Origin: Ailanthus altissimus
Lineage: Eukaryota; Streptophyta; Magnoliopsida; Sapindales; Simaroubaceae
Length of the DNA stretch: 64,000 nt
NCBI GenBank assembly: GCA_946807835.1
Contig: OX327711.1
Span: 17,891,501 to 17,955,500, forward strand
Reading direction: 5' to 3'
Positions within the stretch are counted from its first letter, which is position 1; each line of letters starts with the position of its first letter. The notes under the pieces are model-generated. The model was given only the letters and a program-made list of their open reading frames with translations. It was not told the origin of the DNA and ran no database searches. The position numbers and the translations under genes are program-made. This document shows positions 48,740 through 62,210 of the stretch, piece after piece.

Positions 48740-51700
48740 CTCACGTCGACTTCGACAATCGACAGTATCTGAAAATAAAAATAAATAAATAAAAGTTTTT
48801 ATGCAACTTACAAGATCCGGAGACCAACATCTAAACGGAGCGCACCGTTTTCAGGTTCTCCTACAGACTACACCAAATTTTAACCGGCAATTTTGCCCCT
48901 ATTTTAATATATTACTCTTTTTAATCACAAAAGAAAATTTTAATTTTTGATAATTAAAAAATTAAAAATTGAATTCTTTTATTTTTAGAGTATATTTTTT
49001 CTATCTTCTATTTTTTTTTAAATTTTCTCCTTTAATTAATAATTTATGTTGTAATAAAATATTAATAAAATGAGTAAATATTATAAAAAATAGATAAATA
49101 TTATAAAAAATAAATAAAATGATTTGAAATTCTAAAAATTCGACGAAAACGTTGATTGGCATTGTGGCACAAGCAGTAGCTAGAATTATGTTATTTCACC
49201 TTTTTGTATTTTCATTTTATACATTACGTCACAAAGTTTTGTGTAATACAATGATGAGTACTTTTATTATATGGGTGACAAGAATTCAAATTTTATAAAT
49301 GATATTTTTTAAAATTATTAATATTTGATTTTAAGGATAATATATTAATAAAATTTATAAATTCATATATAAATATTAAATTAAAATAACTTAATTGATT
49401 AAAGTACATGATTTTCACCATAAAATTAAAGGTTTAAGTACTCTTTTTTACATTTAATTAAAATTTGACCAATTTTTACAAACAAAATGGGAGCAAAAAT
49501 ATACTTTACCAACTTTATCTTTTTTTTAAAAAAAAAAGTTAATAAAATTTATAGTGGTATAAATGAAAAATTTTAAATTATTAAAGTCTATATATCTTTT
49601 TATTTTTTTAAACTTTAAGGGCCAAAATGTCTTTTCTTTTCTTTTTTATACTTCACCAACTTTATCCTTTTGTTTTCAAAAGTTAACTAATAGTGGTATA
49701 AATAAAAAAATTTTAAACTATTGAAATTTGCATCTTTTTCTTTTGAAACTTTAAGGTTAAGATGTTTTTTTTTTTTTTTCATGTAAGAATATATAAAAGA
49801 ATTATTTATATATTTTTTTTATTATTCCTTACTTCATATATATAAATTTCTTTTTTAAAAATTTAAAATTTAATTATAATTTCAATTAGTAGAGAGACTG
49901 TTAACTTATAGGCTTTTCAACTCTAACTTAAAAGATTCAATTTTAGTCATCTTATATCTTATTAATTCTTTTAAGTTAACTACAAATTATTCTATTAAAA
50001 GTAAAAAGCATTCTAATAACTCATGTTAAATAAATAAAAGCTCATTTTAATTAATTTTTATTTTTATATAAATTAGGCTTGGCCTTACACTAATAACGAT
50101 CGCTTAATTAACTATCTAACTGATGTCTATAATTATAGCAGGTAATAAAATTTTTTTTTACCTCTTTAATTAACTATTTACCCTTAAATCACTGAATGCG
50201 CTAATGATAATTTTTTAATATGTCTATATTTGTAAATAAATTTATAAATAAATATTTCTATTAAATAAATAATTTATTGAATAAATTACGGTTATAAATT
50301 TAAATTATCAAACACTGCAAATAGTTTACGGAACATCACTAAGTAGATTTTATTTTACAAATATATGTTTCTATGACCTATGAAATTATATTTTTAAACT
50401 ATCAATACTTTGATCGTTTATATGGATTTCATTCCGTAATAACTCAAAAGATACATATATGAATATAAGTTCATTATTTGATCAGGATTAAAGTCAATCA
50501 AATTTATTAAAAAATTTTGAAATTAAGATCAACGATATTCAGTTAATTAAATCAAAATTCACAATAATCTCATTCAATGTATAATATACACTAGTTTTTC
50601 TATTCGTAATCTCTACTTCGATGATCAAGATAAATAATTCATTATAAAAAGTAGAAAAATCATAACTTCACATAATAAATTACCTTTTTTCTTAATAATT
50701 GTGAATAAAATTTAATCTATAAAAAATTTATAATTTATACATTCTGTATTAATATTATATGTCTAATATATAGTCACATAATTTATAAATACGAATTCAT
50801 CAATATATGCTCAATCGTATGTATGAATAAATTTTAATAATCAATATTTATTATAAGGTCACAAAATAATATAAATATATCAACATTAACAACCCGGATT
50901 TGCGAAATTCATTGCCTTAAACATAAAGCACCAGCTTTTCGGGCACCTTGGCAGGGTTGGGCAGAATCTCGACCAGGGAACAAAGGAATTTTAATCTGAA
51001 ACTTGTTTGATAATTCAAATATTTGTCCAAGGCCAGTAATCTCTACACAGTTAAGATGATAAGACAAACAGTTCGAAATTTCATCCGGCAGTACTTCTCT
51101 CCATCAATTGTAAAGCTGGAAAAGTTGAAGTCCAGCTGAAATTATATTTGAAGGGCATCAATCATCATGTTTATAGTTTGCTTGGAAGATTTTGCTCCTG
51201 AATTTCTGTATTCACCATTCAATAATTGCACAATGAAGAAGGCAATGACTGCAACTCAAATATTGATAGATAGTACTTTGAATTCATATTGGTTATGGGT
51301 TGAGGATGAGAATTGAACTCTAAATTATAATCTTCTGCTGTTTTTCAATAACTTAGTGGTAAAGTGGTTAATTATTTTATACTAGTAATTTAGTTATTTC
51401 ATTTGACTGTTTTGAATTTTGATTTTTTTTTAAATAGTTAGAAAAGATTCAAAATAACTATAAATAAAAAATTTTATTTAAAATTTTAATACCTTAACTC
51501 TTTTTATTAATCCCTTTTAAAAAAGACATACAATTGAGTAACTTACACAAGCAAGAGACTTTAGTGTTTAGACTTTTGACATCTTTGAAAATTGGTGTAA
51601 CCATCTTTCAGCAAGGTTGGCCGAAGATAAGTTAAAAATTATGATACAATTCATATAAATTTTAGTACACGATGATTGAAATAAACAGGTAATTCATTAT

Positions 51701-53164
51701 AATTAGTGTAAATATAACCTACATTTATTTTCCTTTAGATGAAGATATTAAAAGTTTTAAAATTTTAATAAATTTATATTGACTCACATCTTGTTAACAT
51801 CAAATGTTATTTTATAAAATTTAATAAACTTTATTCATTTAAATATTCTATTCTTTTTGGGCATATGTAACTATAAGTTTTATAAGAACTTATTTTATTT
51901 GGCCTTTTTTAATGTCAAAAACTCTTTTAAAATTATTTTAAGATATTTAATTATAAATTAGAAAAATTTTAAATTAAAATAGTTATTTTTTTCCTACTAA
52001 GAGAAGTTTAAATTTCCTAAATTTTGAGCTTTAGAATAAAGGTTAGACAGTTTTTTTTTTAAGTATTAAATTATCTAAAATATTACTTCTCTCAGAACAT
52101 TATCTAATAACGTCAAAACTTGATTATTAAAATAATTACACGATTTGTTTTAAAAATTTTAAATGATAATCAAATGACTAATATTTTTTTAAAAGTTCTA
52201 TTTAAAAAAGTTCTACTAATATAAATTTTACCTAAAAAAAATTCTATTTAGAATATATATAGATATAGATATAGATATAATGACACTAAGTCTCGTACAA
52301 GAGAAATGATAGCATGAAAGTAATATGATACCAGAAAAAACATGAAAATCATTGACAAATAGATCATGCATAAATTACAATATGAAAACACAATAGTCAT
52401 TAACAAAATGACTCATATGCAAATCATAATATCATATTTGATGTGAGGCGTTTTATTTTTAATGTTTTATACAACCACTCTCCATAAAAAGGGAGAGATT
52501 ATTTAGGGGAAAGCTTCGATTTTTTAATGCTTTTCACTTTGTTAGCCTGCAATTTTGCTTCAGACTTTATGCATGCATCATTCACAAAATTTGTGCATTT
52601 TTTTGTTCTTTTTACAAGCCAAAATCATTCAAGAGATTTTGCCTCTGGTTAAATTTTACCCAGGTTAATTAGTGTGAATTGAGTAATTTTCTTTCAAAAC
52701 AGCTGCAACCAAGTATTATCCGATGTCCACGTGCCCAAAAATGGCAAAAGCCGTACCGGTTCAGATACATTGGTAGGTGAACAGACCACAAATAATTTCA
52801 GCAAATCATAGCTTCATTAGGGTTTGCGGGCATGCATTTTCTTTTTATGAAAGCAACTTTCAGAATCTTACTTCTTACACGTGTGCCAAGAAGGAGATTA
52901 ATTAAATTGGGCAATTTTATGTAGATTAGCTGCTTAATTAGTCTTACAATACACGTGCTGCAAGCACAACAATCACACTTGACGCATTTACAGGTTACCA
53001 AATTCGATTCCTTTTCGAGTAACACAACGGAAACAAGTGCACCACTTCCCATCTGTCTTCCTAACACACTGCATAATTCTTTGCTTGATCCATTGGTTTC
53101 CCCATTTAAGCTTCTCTTGAGAACCCTTTTGCCACTTAATTGACTCTCTAAAGATTAGCTATCG
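48740..53164. other. intergenic AT-rich region, one doubtful F-box relic
   Basis: Mostly very AT-rich with poly-T runs and no gene. A GC-richer patch at 50895-51250 is described separately. Confidence 0.45.
50895..51250 (-). pseudogene. possible F-box/FBD C-terminal relic
   Basis: On the minus strand, broken frames read like the FBD end of plant F-box proteins: a VLPDEISNCLSYHLNCVEITG segment and, in another frame, LVEILPNPAKVPEKLVLYV. There is no open frame of useful length. The similarity is judged by eye and is weak, though a clear F-box pseudogene lies 6 kb away. Confidence 0.3.
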
Positions 53165-53882
53165 ATGACAAAGGCCAAGAGGATCTCCATCAGTCTTCTT
53201 AGGCTCCTAGCCTTGGGGGCAACAGTTTCTGCAATTGTTGTCATGGTTACAAGCCATCAATCAGCTGAAGTTTTAAACTTGACATTCACTGCTAAGTATA
53301 GCAATGAGCCGGTATTCAAGTAAGTTTTCACTCTTCGTCATTGCCATTATCATATAACTTTATCTTTAGCTATTTTGTTTTACATATTTCATTTTGAGTT
53401 GTTAATGTTTGGTATATAGGTATTTTGTGATAGCAGAAGCAATTGCATGCGGCTACACCCTTGTGGTTCTCATTCTCTCTTCTAAGAGTTTGCTTTGGAG
53501 ATTAATAATCATCTTGGATGTGGTAATATAGCAATTTTAATACATGTTCCCTCATTACCTATTATTATTATTATTATTTTGTGTGTTGTGGGTGAAATTT
53601 AGTATTAACTGGGTTGATGGAATTTTGTTTTGCTGCTTTATTTATCAGCTTATTACAGCACTGCTCACTTCAAGCATATCGGCAGCACTGGCAATAGCTC
53701 ATGTGGGCAAGAAAGGAAACAGTCATGCTGGTTGGCTGCCTATTTGTGGACGAGTTCCTAAATTCTGTGACCATGTCACTGGAGCTCTTGTTTCTGGTTT
53801 TATCGCTGCAATAATCTACTTATTGCTTCTTATTTACTCTCTTCATCCTGTCCTCAGCCCTGTTTTTGGCGTAAACCCTTAA
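53165..53882 (+). CDS. CASPL1: CASP-like membrane protein (CASPL1 type), three exons
   Basis: Exons 53165-53319, 53420-53522 and 53649-53882 have GT-AG borders. They join to 492 nt and encode 163 residues, the usual CASPL size. Four hydrophobic segments lie at about 10-30, 52-72, 79-105 and 129-151, with both ends cytosolic. A conserved Asp (D85) sits in the third segment. The loop before the fourth carries [13 protein letters not shown], with two Cys typical of CASPL1 members. CASP-like proteins assemble plasma-membrane domains; the CASPs themselves guide Casparian-strip formation. This paralogue's role is not known from sequence; it looks closest to the 1C group. The ATG starts a basic N-terminus (MTKAKR) directly before the first membrane segment. 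It is intact, with no unusual neighbours. Confidence 0.92.
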
Positions 53883-54499
53883 AGCGGTTTCGTATGTATG
53901 CAGATTTTGTTCCTTATTTAAAGCTTCTAGCTTCTTTAATATTTCTACCCTTCTAGTTTTGTTCTGTATAAGCTCAATGTGGAAAGCTTCCTTGAAATTT
54001 GATCAGTCTGATCTTCAAGCACTTGCCCAATAAAGTTTCCCTACATTATTTTTTGGGCTCATTCACCAAAAACATTTCATTAGGCATTAGTCCGCAACCA
54101 AGAATTGAAATTTCAAAGTTCCAAACGAAACATTGCCTCAATGAATAAAAGGCCATAAGATATGGCCCACCCAGGGAAACTTCTATGACAATATAAATCC
54201 ACGATGACTTCAATTTATGGACAGGATTGCCCTTCCAAAAATATGGTATACTCGAAATTAGTCTATCATCTAACAAATGCAGAGGTAGCAAGTGGTTCAT
54301 GTCGTACTTACCATGCAGGTCTAACGGATCAATTGTAGGTTATAAAAAATAATTAATAATTTTTAAAAATAATTATTTTTAAGCATGTATCTTCTATTTT
54401 TGTCAGTTGTTATAATATTCGTAATTTTAAATTTTTTTAAAAATTGACTCTTTATTAATTGTTTAAATTTAGCAATATTTTTTATTTTTTATTTACATT
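53883..54499. other. 3' UTR and intergenic, no gene seen
   Basis: 3' flank of the CASP-like gene. The minus-strand open frame at 54046-54300 has no recognisable domain. Confidence 0.45.
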
Positions 54500-55565
54500 T
54501 TCATACACATTTTACGTAATTAAAATTAAATTTAAAATTATAATATTTAATGTAATTAAAATTTTAATATAATTAAAATTAAAATTAGAATTAAAATTAT
54601 AACATTTAACGTAATTAAAATTGGAATTGAAATTATAACATTTAATGTAATTGAAATTAAAATTAGATTTGAAATTATAGCATTTAACATAATTATAATT
54701 AAATTTAGATTTTAAATTATAATATTTAACGTAATTAAAATTAAAATTAGATTTTAAATTATAACATTTAACGTAATTAGAATAAAAAATAAAATTTAAA
54801 TTAACATTTAAAGTAATTGGAATCGAAATTGAAATTTGAATTATAAAGTTTAATGTAATTGAAATTGAATTTGAATTTAAATTTTAAATTATAACATTTA
54901 AGGTAATTAAAATTAAAATTGAATTTGAAATTATAACATTTGATGTAATTGAAATTAAAATTAGATTTAAAATTATAACATTTAACGAATTAAAATTAAA
55001 ACATTTAACGAATTGAAATTAAATTTGAATTTAAAATTATAACATTTAACGTAATTGAAATTAAATTTAGATTTGAAATTATAATATTTAATGTCATTGG
55101 AATCGAAATTAGAATTAGAATTATAATATTTAATGTAATTAGAATTGAAATGGAATTTGTAGTTATAGCATTTAACATAATTAAAATTAAAATTGAATTT
55201 GAAATTATAACATTTAACATAATTAAAATTAAATTTGGATTTAAATTTATAACATTTAACGTAATTAAAATTAAAATTAGATTTGAAATTATAACATTTA
55301 ACGTAATTGAAAATTGAAATATCATTTAACGTAATTAAAATTATAATATTTAACGTAATTGAAATTGAAATTTAATTTAAAATTATAATATTTAATATAA
55401 TTGAAATTAAAATTATATTTAAAATTATAATATTTAACGTACTTGAAATTAAAATTAGATTTTGAATTATAATATTTAACATAATTAAAATTAAAATTGA
55501 ATTTAGAATTTTAAAATTTAATGTAACTAAAATTTAAATTAGATTTATAATTATAACATTTAACA
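54500..55565. repeat. ~42-bp AT-rich minisatellite, about 25 copies
   Basis: Imperfect head-to-tail repeats of the form 'ataacatttaacgtaatt' plus 'aaaattaaaattag' plus 'atttgaaatt', period about 42 bp with small length changes. The open frame 55005-55325 on the minus strand, a string of ITLNVI-like phrases, is a by-product of the repeat and not a gene. Confidence 0.9.
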
Positions 55566-57214
55566 CGAGGGCATTTGAATTTTTCTGAGTATATATTATA
55601 ATAATGTAAATAAATACAATTGATTCATTTGGTAAATTTTTATTTCAATTTTATTTTTTCCTCATAATAAAATTATATTTCAATGTGTATTACCAATTTG
55701 TTTAAAATTATAAATTATAATTATAATTTTAATACTATATACATTAATGATAATTTTAATTATAATGTAATTTTAATTATGATAAAAACACACATTTAAT
55801 ATAATTACAATTAATAATAATAATTAAAATATTTTAAAAATAAATTTGGATTTAAGTGTATATTCATTTTAATATAAATATTAAATTAAATAAATATAAA
55901 CATAAACATATATTTATCTAATGGTAAAATGTTTTGAATTGGCCACAAAATTTTATGATAAATAATGACATTATTGATAAGAATATTAAAATGGGCTTAC
56001 AAATTGGGCTCGTGCCAGCACAAACTCACACACCAACAAATGCAGCCCAGATACGACATAGTTTTATAGTGTGCCTCTAGACATGCTACAGTACTATGCC
56101 GGGCGTGCAACGGCCGGCCAATTGCCACCTCTAACAAGATGGTCACAAATAGCTCGAACAAATTCATCTGTCCATAATAATCACACACTAGAATCTTCCC
56201 ATAAATTCTGTGTAACTATCATCACCATGTGTTATAAGTACTGTAAAAGAAAAAAGCTTTAAACCATGAACAGAACTAACAAAATCTTTAGAACCCAGTT
56301 CATAAAAGGATGGTTTGTGCAGTTCTATCCCTGACCATTCCTATGTTCAAGTTTATCCTCCAAATTTGGTTCTAGAAAAGCCTTTAACAATCAAAGTAGT
56401 AAAGGTCCGACACTGAGAATTACATGTTCACATTCTAGTCCAGACTTGCCTGCTACCACTGGAAAGGTCTCTGCTATTTCTTCTTCACTGTTAGAATCTT
56501 TTTTTCCCGGGGATTATAAAATGAAACCTTGTTGAGATATAAGCTAGTCGATGAGAATTGATAATAGATGAAAAGGGTTTATTCTTGTGTGTACAAAATT
56601 CGAATTGTTGGTAAACAAATGATGGGTTTGAGAGTATTTCTGGTATGCGGAGAGTAGATACATGTCTTAAGTCTTAACGCAGTACATTGTTCGTTTTGAG
56701 AAAATTACAAGAGCCCATGTTATATTTTTCATCTGGGAGGTTGTGTCTTTGAATTTTGCATTACAAGTTGCAGCGTAGTGATAAGCTTGGAGGTGTCGTT
56801 ATCTCATACTTTTTGGTGTGTATGTGAATTCTGGGCTGCCCTTCTTGCTTTAAGACGCTGATTGCTGTCATTATGTTCTACCTTTTGGTGAAATATATAC
56901 AATATAGATGATTTTGGCATAAGCCAAGTGGTAAATTTCCCTATAGATTCAGCTTGTTCTAGATCAAAACTAGGTTACTTTTCGTGCGATTAATGGAACA
57001 TTATTGCCTATTGAAACACTTTCTAGCTATCTTTGATTGTTACTTTACTCTAAAATGGAATATGTTGTTATAACAACCGATCATTTATTCAATGGCTACC
57101 ATTTAACAATATCTTTTGATGCATATTTGCTATCTTCAGATAGGATTGTAAGTACTGAAACCTTTACTGGCTTAGTTATAATTGCGATGTGCTATTATGG
57201 GTTTGATTTTACAG
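55566..57214. other. intergenic, no gene seen
   Basis: AT-rich near the minisatellite, then mixed sequence that may hold the former promoter and first exons of the phosphatase-like pseudogene. No convincing exon before 57215. Confidence 0.4.
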
Positions 57215-58660
57215 TTCCAATTACAAATGGGGGCTAGTAGTTCTAGAGATTGCACTGCAGAGGAGGTAAAATAGCCAATTATTGATGATACATTCAAGGT
57301 GCATTGCCTTTCCATACTGAGCAATAGATGGATGGATTCTTCTTGTTTGTTTCAGTTTGAGAATGCATTAATGATACTTTAGGAGACAGGGATGGGTGGT
57401 GGAGAATTTTGTATATAGGAAAGTTGAAAGTTTCTAGAGTTCTGTTTTCTGAAATATTAATAAAATGACCAAACCTGGTTAAGCATAGTCTATTCCTATG
57501 AAAAAAAGAACCCAGTTAAGTTGCAGAATCTGCTAACTGAAACACTTAAGAAAGGATCTCTTGAACTCGCTCTCTGTGGATGCCCATGAATAATATCAAA
57601 CAGAATTTTGTGAAGTTCTTGTGTATGCTTATTCCAACTTGAATTTGATTCTAATAATGTGTTTCTAACAGAAACTTCAGAATGATGCTTCTCTGACTGG
57701 TGGTGCATATGATTTTGGAAGAGCAACAACATCTCTCACTCAAATGTTGATATCGTACCCAAAGAAAGTCACTCTTGTAAGGCATGGTCTTAGCTCTTGG
57801 AATGACGAGGGCAGAGTTCAGGTTTGTTGCCTCATTTCTTTTGTAAACCAATTCTTATATCATGTCTGCGCTTGATGGAGGCAATACAATATTGTGATAT
57901 GGATATGTGAAATTAAATGTCTTAACCTTCTCTTTCTGTGTTCTTAAGATTTAGTGAACATGATCAGGTCTAATTTTCTCTACTTTTCTTTAAATTCTAC
58001 AAAGTTTTAGATGCCAACTTAATTGCCTTATATATTTCTGCAAGGAAGCTCAAACATGTCTGTGCTAACAGAAACTGTAGTAAGGCAAGCAGAGAGCTAT
58101 CGAGAAGCCTTAGAAAATATCAACTTCGATCAGTGCTTTTCAAGTACAATATGTCGTGCTAAGGTATAGAAATGATTATTAACTGCCAATACTCAATGTT
58201 TAGTTTAGTTGATATATTTTAACTATGGGTGTTTAATGTAGTCCACTGCTGAAGTTATATGACAAGGGAGGGAGGAGCCGCTAGTTTTTCTCGATTCACT
58301 GAAGGAGGCCCATTTATTTTTCCTTGAAGGGATGAAAAATGGTCTGTCTCTGTTTGATTTATTTTTGTTTTAAAAAGTTATAAACTAATTGAATTTACCA
58401 AAAACAGCCTTGCTTTGTATACAATATGATATCCGTATTGAATTTAATTTGTGATTGTAGATGATATGTTTACTTCTCATGAATTTTATCATGTTTTAAT
58501 ACAACACTTTGTTTGTCCAACTTTAAAATTGTTTTTGATGAATTGTAATTGGAAGTTATTCACTAGCTAGCTTGAAACTTGGTTGAGTTAATTAATTTTT
58601 TGAACTTGGAAGATTGTTTTTGTTTCATTTTTTGCATTTAGTTTCTGTATCTATAAGACT

Positions 58661-58665
58661 AAATC
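58661..58665. repeat. target-site duplication AAATC (left)
   Basis: Exact partner of 61440-61444. Confidence 0.85.
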
Positions 58666-61439
58666 TGTAGTAACTAGTATTCAAAAACGATAAGAATATA
58701 TATTTATATATAGATAAATATATATATTTTATTTGTATGTGATTGATACTTAATTTATATATTATTATTAATAGTGTTTGTATAAGTTAAGGACATATTA
58801 TTAGTATTGAGTTTATTTGCAAGGCTTTAGATTTATTTTAGGGATCAAATTGTAATACTTTAAAAGTTTTTGGGGTAAATTTATAAATACCAAAAATTAG
58901 TCTCTTAGTATAAAAATACACTTTTAAAACCCTAATTCACTCATTTTGGTCGAGCTACCTCTTTTAGAGTGTGAGAAAAGAGAAATAAAGGGGAGAGAAA
59001 GAGAAGAAGAAGAAGAAAAAGAAGAAGAAAGTTGGAATTTAAGTTTAAGAGGTATATTATAACCCTTTCTTAATTTCTTGGTGTTAAATTAGTTAATTCC
59101 TTTAAGTTTTGATTTTTGAAAATATGTGTAATTGAGGATTTGATGTATATTTCGTAAGATATTGTGAGAATTGATGATGATCTATGTAGATAGCTTGATA
59201 AAGTATGATGAATTGCAGAATTTCTATTTGATAGTCTCTTGATCTAGGAATTTTATAAATTGTTGTGATTCGATTCTGGTTTTAAATTTTGAATATATGA
59301 AATTAGACATGTTTAGTATCATCTGAGACTTTGAATCGATTGAAAATTACAGAAATTGAATTTGTTATGAATTTACCAAAATGACCCAAAAATTTTGAAA
59401 ATTTTTTGTATGAACAATATGATACAGTGGAAAATAATTTTTAGCGTGCTGATTGATCTTTAAAAATTACGATTTGTGGAATATAATAATTGTATATGTC
59501 TAATATGATATACTCATAATTGAGAATTTAGATCAATGTAGTTAAATTGTTATGATTTTCTAAAGAGTGTCAGCTCGTTGCAGTATTTGATTAACAAATT
59601 TTTAAAGCTATAGAATAAAATAATTTTAAAATACTTTTGGCATTGATTTTGAAGTGAAATATTTATTATGGATTGAGATATGTGTCAAGAGTATTTCTGT
59701 GATAGTTGTATAATTTTTGAGTTAGTATATGATTTTATAAAATTAGGAGATTGAATACTGTTCAGTAAGTATCTTGATCCTGTCAGGTTAGTAGTTTGGA
59801 TTCGATGGTGTTTATGAAATAGATTGTGTAGGAATTATGATATAATATTCATATATAAGAAGGATATATGAGTCAAAAATGATATATTCTGATTTTGGAG
59901 TAATTAGACATCATTTGATGTATTAGAGAATTTTGTTAAGTGTAAGTGGTCAGAATGACAAGTTTTGAGAAACCAAGTATTTAGACCAATTTGATGTGAT
60001 AAATGCATTGTGTATAATTTTGTAAGCTATTTAAAGTATTTTGTATGAATTGTGAGGCTTATGAAAAGATTAATCTCCATTAATAGGTTAAGGAGATTTA
60101 AGCCTTGTAGCCGAAAGTGCTAAGAGATAAGTATACTAGACTTTTTATTGAAATCACAATAAACATAGTAATTGTTTTGTATGATTTTGTAAATGTGATT
60201 ATGAATATGTTTATGTTATGTCAAAGTATATTTTGATATGAAATATGAAGATATGTATTTATGAATGTGAACATGGACATATATGATATATATGTGTTTT
60301 TGAAAGTGAGCTTTCAAAATGAAATGTGTTTAACAAAGAGAGATTTTGAAGTGTAATATGTCTATGAGAAATATTTTGTGTTTTAAGGATGCTTGAACTA
60401 ACTATTGACTTAGTAGGCATTTTATATGATTTGTGGAGCCTTTATGTGTGGCCTTTTTTTGGGGATTGGTATATGCTATGTGTTCCGTATGTAGGGAGGA
60501 TCCTATTGGTACCTAAAGGAAGAGTGAGTCATCATATTCATGTGGTGGCGTATTAGTGCATGTGTAATTTAAAACCTCACTTATATTATTCCTCTCATAC
60601 AGTATGTCACCTACGAGTGACATTTGGTTTATTATGTGATATGTAAGTCCCACTAAGCAGTAGTTGAGTGATGATATTCCTATTATATGTTTTGAAAGAA
60701 TGTGTAAGCGCTTACATGATATGTGATTTGATAAGATTATAATTTTGATTTATCACAACATATCATACATATGCATTGTGTACATATATGTATTTGTATT
60801 TGATATATGAATAACTAGTATGCTTACTGAGTTTTATACTCATTATAGTTTATGGTGATTTCAGGTAAATAAGGTACATGTGTGCTTAACGGATTTGGTA
60901 AGGCTTCTACTGTTCCTTAGGTTCCCTAAGTTGTTAGGTTGCTGAGTGTTTCATTTGGAGACACATGGGATATGATATTTGATTTGTCCTTATTGAATAA
61001 ATACTTATGTATTATTTTATTGTGTGTGGTTAGATTTGGTTTAAGTTTCATCAAGTGTGGTTATTGGATGATTTTAAGTAAGAATTTGCAATGAATAAAT
61101 TCTGAGCTTTCGGTAACAAAGTTGCTACTGGAGACGTAGTAAAGTGTTAATCTCTAAGAAAACTCTGCGTATCTCCGGTTTACTAATTGTCACATTCATA
61201 ATTCAATTGTTATAATTCTGAAAGAAATTGAAATGAATGTTTAAATATTGTCAATAGAAGTTTATGTTTTTATGTTAGGTTATGTGTTGATTTTAGTGTT
61301 GAACTTACTAGCAACTTGCTAAGAATTCCTATGTTAGATTAAAGATTGAAATTTTGAGTAATATTATTTATGAGTGTACATACATTGAATGAATATAAGT
61401 GATGTCGTGTATCAGATCTTTTGGGTCTAGGGCGTGACA
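58666..61439 (+). mobile_element. solo LTR of the LOG-element family (family 1), inside the phosphatase pseudogene
   Basis: Runs from TGTAGTAACT to GGCGTGACA, 2774 bp, with an exact AAATC duplication. It is collinear with the LTR at 25383-28132 but clearly diverged by substitutions. Two segmental differences stand out. About 60 bp equivalent to 27295-27355 is missing near 60560, and an extra ~100 bp at about 61240-61345 is absent from the LOG element but shared with the copy at 17510-20120. No internal region remains. Confidence 0.9.
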
Positions 61440-61444
61440 AAATC
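61440..61444. repeat. target-site duplication AAATC (right)
   Basis: Exact partner of 58661-58665. Confidence 0.85.
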
Positions 61445-61553
61445 ACGTTCAGAATTTGAAGGCAATAGATGTTAGGCAGAAATATCCGAAAGAGTATATG
61501 ACATGGAGAGAAAATCCTGCTAATTTTTATATGAATGGTGTCTACCCTGTAAG

Positions 61554-61983
61554 TGTAACACTTTAGAAAAATTACACATTACTATAGCACGGGAAAGGTA
61601 CTGGGTTTATAAAGGGTGACCTATATCTTAATTGGCAAGACGCGTAAAGAACGCTTGTGTGAAGCCCAATAATAAAACCGCGTGGGTTTGGGCCTAAAAC
61701 AGACAATATCTTATCAGGTCTAGGTTAGGTCATGATAGATAGTATCAAACCACTCCCTCAGCGAGAACACTAAGTCCCTAAAGAGGGGTGTATGTAACAC
61801 CCTAGGCAAATCCTACATCGCCAAGATATTGGAGAGATACTGGGTTTATAAGAAGTAACTCACACCTTAATTGGCAAGATGCATTTTGAGCGAATGACGC
61901 TTGCATGAAGCTAAGAAATAAAATCGTGCAGGCTTAGACTCAAAACGGATAATATCTTACCAAGTCTGGATTGAGTCATAACA
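61554..61983. mobile_element. TRIM-like miniature element with two ~190-bp direct repeats
   Basis: Two similar segments (about 61554-61740 and 61795-61983) both start TGTAACAC. They share 'tactgggtttataa', 'ttaattggcaaga', 'cgcttg..tgaagc' and 'gacaatatctta' in order. About 55 bp separates them, including a purine-rich 'taaagaggggtg' just before the second copy. That is the layout of a terminal-repeat retrotransposon in miniature. I found no clear target duplication. It has no coding capacity. Confidence 0.5.
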
Positions 61984-62210
61984 ATAAAAAAATTATGAGT
62001 GACAGCTAGAGAGGCTTGGAAGGAGATCCTGTTGGCACTGATATGACTCTTTCTTAGCTGTAGTAATTTACATCTCTTGTGTTCAAATATATATATTGTT
62101 TGACATATTCTTTCTCATTTACCAGGGAGAAATTTTTTTTGTTGTGACTTACAAATCAATTTTGAGGGATCTAATATGGACATCTTTAGGGCTAGGCCCA
62201 AATAGGTATG

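Larger units (their letters stand above)
57215..62210 (+). pseudogene. histidine-phosphatase (phosphoglycerate-mutase-like) pseudogene, split by insertions
   Basis: Exon-like pieces in order: 57215-57265; 57672-57821, with the phosphohistidine motif TLVRHGLSSWN; about 58045-58155 (SSNMSVLTE...FDQCFSS); about 58243-58340 (STAEV...LFFLEGMKN); about 61465-61548 (QKYPKEYMTWRENPANF); and about 62005-62195 (AREAWKEILL, then FFVVTYKSILRDLIW). The family is the histidine phosphatase superfamily, resembling plant 2-carboxyarabinitol-1-phosphatase-like proteins. Damage: an in-frame TGA where Trp is expected after STAEVI, and a degraded splice acceptor before the SSNM exon ('tgcaagg' for an expected cag). 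The second catalytic His is Tyr in VVTYKS. A 2.77-kb solo LTR lies between the fourth and fifth pieces, and a TRIM-like element after the fifth. The gene cannot give an active enzyme. Confidence 0.8.

Noticed and set aside
55005..55325. 106-residue hydrophobic minus-strand ORF rich in Ile/Leu/Asn
   Set aside because: It is produced by the 42-bp AT-rich minisatellite and has the same periodicity.
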